The translations under genes were made by a program, and so were the position numbers. A stretch of 33,570 nucleotides of DNA from FEN-1297 sp964530445 (lineage in GTDB: Bacteria > Bacteroidota > Ignavibacteria > Ignavibacteriales > Ignavibacteriaceae): contig CAZHBJ010000022.1 of the NCBI GenBank assembly GCA_964530445.1, positions 1 through 33,570 of the forward strand, read 5' to 3'. The notes beneath the pieces were generated by a model. The model was not told the origin of the DNA. It saw nothing but the letters and a program-made list of their open reading frames with translations, and made no database searches. Shown one piece after another: positions 25,134 through 31,472 of this stretch (the first letter of the stretch is position 1; each line of letters begins with the position of its first letter).

Positions 25134-25325
25134 TTATGCGTAGGAATCGGCTTTGGGCATTACAATCCAAAGAATTATATAAATAAGAATTCCCGGAAAT
25201 GCGGCACTTAAAACGGATAATATTACATAACCAACACGAACGATTGTAGGGTCCCACCCCAGCCACTCTGCAATGCCGCCGCAAACTCCTGCTATCATCT
25301 TATTATTTGATCTTTTAAGAGGCAT
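25134..25325 (-). CDS. Small PspC-domain membrane protein
   Basis: The 63-residue protein is essentially one PspC domain. It has the family block MIAGVCGGIAEWLGWDPTIVRVGYV, here split as KMIAGVCGGIAEWLG and DPTIVRVGYVILS, followed by a hydrophobic helix (GILIYIILWIVMP). PspC proteins take part in envelope-stress responses in enterobacteria; in Bacteroidota such short versions are common and their role is less clear. No pspA or pspB gene is adjacent. It starts at ATG 25325 and lies between cydA and the serine hydrolase gene, all on the minus strand but with gaps of over 100 bp on each side. Confidence 0.88.
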   Translation of the reverse strand: MPLKRSNNKMIAGVCGGIAEWLGWDPTIVRVGYVILSVLSAAFPGILIYIILWIVMPKADSYA

Positions 25326-25432
25326 TTTATTAAAATTTTTATCAAATATAAAAATATGGTTTTCAACTGAAATATTCAGTGAAAGTCATTGTCAATAATT
25401 AATTAACTTTTAATATTAAAAAAGTTAGAATA

Positions 25433-26620
25433 TCATTTCTCAATTGATTGAATTACCGCATCATGAACTTCCGGCCGTACTTTACGTATCTTTTCATTTT
25501 TTCTTGTTGGATAAACTCTGTTAGTTAAGAAAACTACAAAAAGATTCCTTGTAGGATCGGTCCATGCCGAAGTACCGGTAAAACCCGTATGTCCGTAAGA
25601 AATATCGCTGAATAAATGCCCTGCAGTAGAATATGCAGGCGGCTTTGATTTTGTATCCCAGCCTAAAGCTCTTGAACTAAGATCAGATTGTCTTTTAACG
25701 AACATCTCAACTGTTGAAGCCTTTATATATCTTTTACCGTGATACACACCCTTTTGTAAAAGCATTTGAAGTAATTTTGCAATATCACCGGCAGTAGAAA
25801 ACAATCCTGCATGGCCGGCAACTCCGCCTAATAATTGAGAAGTTTCGTCATGAACAGTGCCTCTTATTTGTCTATGTCTCCAATAATTATCATTCTCAGT
25901 TGGGGCAATTCTATAAACAAGAGAATCAGGGGGATTAAACATAGTATTTTTCATTCCAAGAGGTTTGAAAATATTTTTTTCGCAGAATTTATCTAACGGC
26001 ATTCCTGTAACTTTTTCTATTATTTTTCCCATCAAAATAAAATTTAAATCGGAATAAACCATTTGCGTACCGGTAGGGTAGACTAATGAATCATTAAAAA
26101 TTTCATTCATTACACCCTGCTCTTTGTTCTTTACGGAATCAAAAGCTCTGTAAGATGGGAGATCTGGCCGCAAGCCGCTGTCGTGTACAAGCAGATTTCT
26201 TATAGTAACATTTTCTTTCCCATTTACTCCGAATTGCGGAAAATATTTTGAAACTTTATCATCAAGTTTAAATAAACCTCTGTCATAACATATCATGGTA
26301 GCGGTTGTGGTAGCAATTACTTTTGTTAGAGATGCCAGGTCATACATCGTGTTTAATTTAATATGGCCGGAAGAATGATCATAGGTATAATAGCCATATG
26401 CTTTTTTATATAGAACTTTTCCGTTTTTTTGAATCAGAATAACCGCACCGGGGAAAGCTGAATCGGCAATAGCGGATTCAATTACTTTATCTACCTTATT
26501 AAATTCTTTATTGTTTTTATCATTTCCGCTTTTAAAACCTTTTGATAAAACAGAACTTTGAAAAAGCAATAAAAATAAAATTGAAAATGATATTATTGAA
26601 AGTTTATTATACTTATTCAT
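25433..26620 (-). CDS. Exported beta-lactamase-fold serine hydrolase
   Basis: This 395-residue protein belongs to the class C beta-lactamase/penicillin-binding-like family. Residues 1-27 are a signal peptide. The SxxK motif is Ser97-Leu-Thr-Lys100, the second motif YSDLNF starts at Tyr189, and HTGFTG serves as the KTG-like box. Members include D-Ala-D-Ala carboxypeptidases, esterases and the C-terminal module fused to some GH3 hexosaminidases (NagZ) in Bacteroidota. It starts 3 bp after the AmpG-like permease stop, so the two are co-transcribed, which favours a role on peptidoglycan fragments over antibiotic resistance. That assignment is inference. Confidence 0.88.
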   Translation of the reverse strand: MNKYNKLSIISFSILFLLLFQSSVLSKGFKSGNDKNNKEFNKVDKVIESAIADSAFPGAVILIQKNGKVLYKKAYGYYTYDHSSGHIKLNTMYDLASLTKVIATTTATMICYDRGLFKLDDKVSKYFPQFGVNGKENVTIRNLLVHDSGLRPDLPSYRAFDSVKNKEQGVMNEIFNDSLVYPTGTQMVYSDLNFILMGKIIEKVTGMPLDKFCEKNIFKPLGMKNTMFNPPDSLVYRIAPTENDNYWRHRQIRGTVHDETSQLLGGVAGHAGLFSTAGDIAKLLQMLLQKGVYHGKRYIKASTVEMFVKRQSDLSSRALGWDTKSKPPAYSTAGHLFSDISYGHTGFTGTSAWTDPTRNLFVVFLTNRVYPTRKNEKIRKVRPEVHDAVIQSIEK

Positions 26621-26623
26621 TTT

Positions 26624-27904
26624 TTACTCCTCAGTTTTTTTCCCGAATTCAGGGTCAAATGGTAACGCTTTAACTATAAAATAACCCGGTATCATAGTGA
26701 TTAAAACCCAAACAAAGAATAATTTATAACCTAAGAATGTCTGTATAATTCCGCTGACAGCACCGGGCAGCATCATACTTAAAGCCATAAAACCAGTGCA
26801 TATTGCAAAGTGGGAAGTTTTAAATTCTCCCTGGGAAACGTAAATCATATACAGCATATAAGCGGTAAAACCAAATCCGTAACCGAATTGTTCACCAGCA
26901 ATGCATAACGTAATTAGATAAATATTTCCGGGTTGAACAAATGCAAGAAATATGTAAACAATATGGGGAATATTTATTGCGGCAAACATCCACCATATCC
27001 ATTTTTTCAGTCCGTCTCTAGATACTACTATGCCGCCAAAAACGCCTCCTACCAGCAAAGAGATTACTCCTACAGTTCCATATGCAAGACCGATTTCTTC
27101 AAGTGAAAGACCAAGTCCGCCTGCACTTCGGGGGTCTAAAAAAAACGGCTGTGCAAGCTTTACAAGCTGAGCTTCGCCGAATCTGTAAATAAGAAGGAAG
27201 GTTATTGTTAAGCCTATATTATCTTTCTTAAAAAATAACTTAAATATTTTTATAAATTCCGAAAGTTGTCCTTTTTCACTTTTTGCAGGCTTGTCTGTTT
27301 TAGGGTAGGGGAGAATGAAATTATGATAGACAAGTATTCCAAGGTATAAAATAGTAATCAAAATAAAAGTATACTGCCAGGATAAAGGAATACTGCCGGT
27401 TGTCACTTCAAAGTAGCCGGCAATAAATAACAGTAATCCCTGTCCTGTCCACATTGCAATTCGATAAAATGTACTTCTTATCCCGACAAAAAACGCTTGC
27501 TGTTTCTCATTTAAGCCTATCATATAAAAACCGTCTGCGGCTATATCGTGCGTTGCGGAACTGAAAGCAATCATACAAAAGAATAGTAACGTAATAAAAA
27601 AGAAATCGGAAGATGTGGCGAAAATTGTTAATCCTATAAAGCCAAGACCGATAACGAATTGCATTATAAGAATCCAGAAGCGCTTAGTTTTTATCATGTC
27701 GACAGAAGGGCTCCATAAAGGCTTAACAACCCAGGGCAGGTAAAGCAGGCTTGTATATAGCGCAATATCGGTATTTGAGATGCCCATCTTTTTATAGAAA
27801 GCTACCGAAACAAGATTTACTATAACATATGGGACGCCCTCTAAAAAATAAAGAGTCGGAACCCAAGACCAAGGATTTCGGCTTTCCGGCTTACTTATTG
27901 CCAT
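26624..27904 (-). CDS. AmpG-like major facilitator permease
   Basis: A 426-residue MFS protein with about 12 membrane helices and no signal peptide. The first helix region WVPTLYFLEGVPYVIVN, then MGISNTDIALYTSLLYLPW and KPLWSPSVD, resembles the AmpG-type permeases of Bacteroidota that import muropeptides (anhydroMurNAc-GlcNAc peptides). Context supports it: a BadF-type amino-sugar kinase lies upstream and a beta-lactamase-fold hydrolase starts 3 bp downstream. The kinase gene is 129 bp upstream, so a separate promoter is possible. Other oligosaccharide substrates cannot be excluded. Confidence 0.85.
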   Translation of the reverse strand: MAISKPESRNPWSWVPTLYFLEGVPYVIVNLVSVAFYKKMGISNTDIALYTSLLYLPWVVKPLWSPSVDMIKTKRFWILIMQFVIGLGFIGLTIFATSSDFFFITLLFFCMIAFSSATHDIAADGFYMIGLNEKQQAFFVGIRSTFYRIAMWTGQGLLLFIAGYFEVTTGSIPLSWQYTFILITILYLGILVYHNFILPYPKTDKPAKSEKGQLSEFIKIFKLFFKKDNIGLTITFLLIYRFGEAQLVKLAQPFFLDPRSAGGLGLSLEEIGLAYGTVGVISLLVGGVFGGIVVSRDGLKKWIWWMFAAINIPHIVYIFLAFVQPGNIYLITLCIAGEQFGYGFGFTAYMLYMIYVSQGEFKTSHFAICTGFMALSMMLPGAVSGIIQTFLGYKLFFVWVLITMIPGYFIVKALPFDPEFGKKTEE

Positions 27905-28033
27905 AATTATTACTCTCCGGGTTTAAGACAATTCTTTCCAAATTTATTTATTTAATTCTTAAGAAAAACGAGTTGTTAATTTAAATATTGCAGTTAATAT
28001 ATTGTTCGGAATAATTTTAAATAATATAGTTGA

Positions 28034-28972
28034 TTAAGTTCTAATACTTGAAGCCTTAAGTATATCTTGTGCCATTAAAACAGCGCCCATTTCAGGCGGA
28101 AAATCCGGCTCTTTTATATTGACATTTTCCAACACATTCTCAATTTTATTTCGTAATGTTTTTGAGTAAATATTTTCATTAGTAATTATTCCGCCGATAA
28201 ATACCAATTTTAATTCAGGTTGATTGATCTTTTTTATCATCGATTCGATATGCAGCAGCAGTTCGTTTGTTTCTTCGTCAATTATTTTTAAAGCTTCCTT
28301 ATCGTTCATTCCTGCGGCTTCAATTACCAGCGGTGCTACGGAAGCAATATCTAAATTGTTTTTGTAAACCTCTGCAATTAGAATTTCCGGAGTTTTAATT
28401 TTAAACCTTTCGGCAGCCAGTTTGGAAAGTAAGGTTTTTCCCCCTCTTCCGTCAAATTCTTTTGAAACTGCAGCTAATCCTTTTTTACCGATAGCGTATC
28501 CGCTTCCTTCATCTCCTAAAAATCTACCGAACCCGCCGACTCTGTGGATATTCCCCTTACCATCCTTCCCAAACATTATAGAACCTGTACCTGAAATTAG
28601 GATACTTCCCGGTTTTCCTGAAAATGCTCCTTCTAGTGCAATACGGGCGTCGCTTTCAACAAAAAATTTATTAAGGCTAACCCCTTTTTTATCAGCATAA
28701 TTTTTAAAATCATTTTCTAATTTTTTTGCATCGTTTATTCTTCCGGCGCCGGTTGTTCCGATTAATACTGCTTCGATATCATTATAATTAATATTTAAAT
28801 GATTTTTACACTGTTCTATCAAAGCTAAAATATTTCCGGAAGCTTTATCGGTTCCCGCAACTAAAAAGTTAGAAGCATTTCCGCTGCATTCGAATTGTTT
28901 TTCTCCATCGGCATTTGTAATTATACAGTGAGTTTTTGTTCCCCCTCCGTCCATTCCGATAATATAACCCAT
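28034..28972 (-). CDS. BadF/BadG-family N-acetylglucosamine (or MurNAc) kinase
   Basis: An ASKHA-fold sugar kinase of 312 residues. The phosphate-1 loop is MDGGGTKTHC (7-16), the likely catalytic Asp109 is in ESDAR, the phosphate-2 loop is ISGTGSIMFG, and GGFGRFLGDEGSGYAIG (146-162) is the signature of the GlcNAc kinase/MurK branch. FIGGIITNE provides the adenosine loop. It should phosphorylate GlcNAc, and perhaps MurNAc as MurK does, using ATP in the cytoplasm. It precedes the permease and hydrolase genes and fits salvage of amino sugars released by the GH20 enzyme or from the cell wall. The exact sugar is not decided by sequence. Confidence 0.88.
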   Translation of the reverse strand: MGYIIGMDGGGTKTHCIITNADGEKQFECSGNASNFLVAGTDKASGNILALIEQCKNHLNINYNDIEAVLIGTTGAGRINDAKKLENDFKNYADKKGVSLNKFFVESDARIALEGAFSGKPGSILISGTGSIMFGKDGKGNIHRVGGFGRFLGDEGSGYAIGKKGLAAVSKEFDGRGGKTLLSKLAAERFKIKTPEILIAEVYKNNLDIASVAPLVIEAAGMNDKEALKIIDEETNELLLHIESMIKKINQPELKLVFIGGIITNENIYSKTLRNKIENVLENVNIKEPDFPPEMGAVLMAQDILKASSIRT

Positions 28973-29247
28973 AATCCCGGTAGAGTTTTTTGAAAATTTT
29001 GAAACAAAGATATAGAAAAAAGAAGCAATTTAAAACTTAGATTAAAATTGTTAATAAAACGAGCAAATAATAATAATTCAATATGGAATATATCGGTTAA
29101 AAAAATTAAAACTAACCGGAAGAATATTTATTCAAATGATTTTATTAAAGTAATTGAAAATTTGCTTTGAAAAATATCGGCTTAAATTGTGAAAATATTT
29201 TATTAAATTTAACAGTATTTTATTATTACTCAAATTAGGTTAACATT

Positions 29248-30759
29248 ATGGCCAGGCTGGAAGAATATTTTGAACCGTTTAGAAGAAATACAATAGGAAT
29301 CGATCAAACCTTTGCCTCCCCTTACGGAGAAAAAAAGATTGTTTATGCGGACTGGATAGCAAGCGGAAGGCTTTATGCTTCAATAGAAAATAAAATGCTG
29401 GAAATTTTTGCACCCCTTGTCGGTAATACGCATTCCGAATCCAACGAAACAGGAACTTCAATGACTCTTTCGTATCATTATGCTCACCATATAATAAAGA
29501 ATCATGTTAATGCGGGAAAAGATGATGTTATCATAACAGCAGGTTCGGGAATGACGGCGCTAATTAATAAATTCCAAAGGATATTAGGATTAAAAATCCC
29601 CGAACAATTAAAAGATTATCTTAAACTTCCGAAAGATTTAACACCTGTAATTTTTATTACTCATATGGAACATCATTCCAATCAGACCTCATGGCTAGAA
29701 ACAATTGCAGATGTTGTGAGTATTTCCCCGAATAAAAACGGCTTGGTGGATCTAAATAATCTAAATGAAAAATTAAAGAAATATAAAAATAGAAAATTAA
29801 AAATCGGATCTTTTACTGCTTGTTCAAATGTAACGGGAATAAAAACTCCATATCATAAAATGGCAAAAATAATGCATGAAAACGGTGGATTGTGCTTTGT
29901 GGATTTTGCATGCTCAGCCCCTTACTCCGGAATAAACATGCATCCGGACGATCCGTTGGAAAAGTTAGATGCAATATTTTTTTCACCGCATAAATTTTTA
30001 GGCGGTCCCGGTACACCCGGCGTAATGATTTTTGATAAGAAATTGTATAAAAACAAAGTCCCTGATAATCCGGGCGGCGGCACTGTGGATTGGACAAACC
30101 CATGGGGTCAGCATAAATTCATTTCAAACATTGAACTGCGCGAGGACGGAGGAACTCCCGCTTTTTTACAGACTATTAAAGCCGCACTTTGTATTAAATT
30201 GAAAGAAGAAATGGGTATCTCTAATATTGAAGAAAGAGAGACGGAATTAGTTAAAATTGCATTTAATGAATTACAGAAAATATCCGGTTTGCATATTCTG
30301 GCAGAAAATGTTACAGAACGTCTCGGCGTAATTTCTTTTTATATTGAAAAAATACATTATAACCTGATAGTTAAGCTGCTAAATGATCATTTTGGAATTC
30401 AAGTAAGAGGAGGATGTTCTTGTGCCGGTACATACGGTCATTATTTACTTCATGTAACCCCGAACCAATCCAAACATATAACTGAAAAAATTAATCATGG
30501 CGATTTATCGGAAAAGCCTGGTTGGGTTAGGTTGTCTCTTCATCCTACTATGACAAACGGAGAATTGTACTTTATTATTGATGCGATTAAACAGATTAAA
30601 GAAAATATTTATGACTGGGAAAAAGATTATAAATATATACCTTCAAAAAATGAGTTTATTAATATTATTCACCCAGATGAAGATTCCGAAAAAATAAAGA
30701 TTTGGTTTAATCTATCGAGTAATAATTCCCAAAAGGAATTAAAAGAATTTAATCTATAA
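29248..30759 (+). CDS. Class V PLP-dependent enzyme with SufS/IscS-like cysteine loop
   Basis: This 503-residue enzyme is longer than typical cysteine desulfurases (~400). YADWIASGRLYASIENKM opens the fold, Asp219 (FVDFACSAPY) and the Schiff-base lysine Lys249 (FFSPHKFLGGPGTPG) are clear. Late in the protein VRGGCSCAGTYGHYLL holds Cys390 and Cys392 at the place of the persulfide-forming Cys of SufS/IscS (RxGxxCA). The loop after Lys249 (NPGGGTVDWT) is also conserved in this subfamily. A cysteine desulfurase or selenocysteine-lyase activity is plausible but unproven; no suf or isc gene is near. It is alone on the plus strand, and differs from the PLP enzyme at 13928. Confidence 0.86.
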   Translation: MARLEEYFEPFRRNTIGIDQTFASPYGEKKIVYADWIASGRLYASIENKMLEIFAPLVGNTHSESNETGTSMTLSYHYAHHIIKNHVNAGKDDVIITAGSGMTALINKFQRILGLKIPEQLKDYLKLPKDLTPVIFITHMEHHSNQTSWLETIADVVSISPNKNGLVDLNNLNEKLKKYKNRKLKIGSFTACSNVTGIKTPYHKMAKIMHENGGLCFVDFACSAPYSGINMHPDDPLEKLDAIFFSPHKFLGGPGTPGVMIFDKKLYKNKVPDNPGGGTVDWTNPWGQHKFISNIELREDGGTPAFLQTIKAALCIKLKEEMGISNIEERETELVKIAFNELQKISGLHILAENVTERLGVISFYIEKIHYNLIVKLLNDHFGIQVRGGCSCAGTYGHYLLHVTPNQSKHITEKINHGDLSEKPGWVRLSLHPTMTNGELYFIIDAIKQIKENIYDWEKDYKYIPSKNEFINIIHPDEDSEKIKIWFNLSSNNSQKELKEFNL

Positions 30760-31099
30760 TATATCTTAATTATTATCTATTCGCGCGGAACTAGTAATTG
30801 TTATTTGAAATTAAAATCTCATTTATGATTCGTAAAAAAATAACAAAAAGTACTCAAAACAGATCGATTTTTACAAAATCTTAACAAATGTTGCTATAAT
30901 CAACAATCTGATTTATTTTCTCCCATAAATGAGAATGCGATTTATTTTATATTCTCAGATGTGACTATTTCTATGCATAATAATGATTTATTCGTTTTTT
31001 TTTAGGAAATTTTTACGGCATATTCTTTGATTTTAATAGGCAATAATAAAATTTGAAATTTAATTTTAATTAAAGATAATACCGTATAAGGAAAGTAAA
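30760..31099. other. 340-bp A/T-rich gap before the cytochrome locus
   Basis: No gene was seen. TGAGAAT (30930-30936) pairs with ATTCTCA (30951-30957), and ATCTGA (30906-30911) with TCAGAT (30955-30960); these are alternative, overlapping hairpins. The region should contain the promoter of the peptide/cytochrome locus. No strong terminator follows the PLP enzyme gene. Confidence 0.4.
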
Positions 31100-31174
31100 A
31101 TGAAAAATGTAATTATGTATTTGCTTTTTGTCTTTATTATAGTAGCAATGTTTGGTTTTGCATTTACTATTTGA
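31100..31174 (+). CDS. Predicted 24-residue single-helix membrane peptide
   Basis: ATG at 31100 follows AAGGAAAG (31088-31095) with a 4-nt spacer, a good ribosome binding site in this genome. The frame reads MKNVIMYLLFVFIIVAMF then GFAFTI and stops at TGA, with another TGA next. After two charged or polar residues it is a single uninterrupted hydrophobic helix of about 20 residues. Tiny one-helix subunits are known in respiratory complexes (for example CydX and CcoQ), and this lies 298 bp upstream of a large membrane cytochrome. No sequence match to those peptides is visible, and it may be chance or a leader peptide. Confidence 0.45.
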   Translation: MKNVIMYLLFVFIIVAMFGFAFTI

Positions 31175-31472
31175 TGATTACAATACTCTGTAGATAAATA
31201 TATTTTAGAAAATATTTCATGTTTATCCAGAATCCTAAAAACAAATCTGCCTGTCTTTGTATAATGATTATATCTTTTTTAAAATCTCATTCAAGATATA
31301 GAACTGAATATTTAAGTATATTTATGTGTAATCCAAAACGATTTAGTTATTTTTAGGTTTAGAAGTCTAAAAAATCAAACATTAAAAACAGTGAATAAAA
31401 ATTTAAGAAGAAAGTTTATTAATTCATGAAAATAGTTTTTACAGTAAAAAGTGAAATTGCAGGTGGGCAGTC
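31175..31472. other. Gap between the small peptide and the cytochrome gene
   Basis: These 298 bp hold no further credible gene. A weak hairpin, TTTTTAG (31350-31356) with CTAAAAA (31367-31373), could terminate or process the transcript between the peptide and the cytochrome. Otherwise nothing stands out. Confidence 0.35.

Noticed and set aside
25075..25284. Minus-strand 69-residue frame overlapping the PspC gene in another phase
   Set aside because: The PspC frame (25134-25325) has a clear family match on the same strand; the other frame is compositionally odd and has no support.
25366..25425. Terminator hairpins downstream of the serine hydrolase gene
   Set aside because: The stems (ACTTTT/AAAAGT and CTGAA/TTCAG) are short and A/T-rich; they are not distinguishable from chance in this sequence.
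25433..26620. Antibiotic-resistance beta-lactamase
   Set aside because: The fold motifs are shared by many hydrolases, and the gene is tightly linked to an AmpG-like permease; resistance cannot be inferred.
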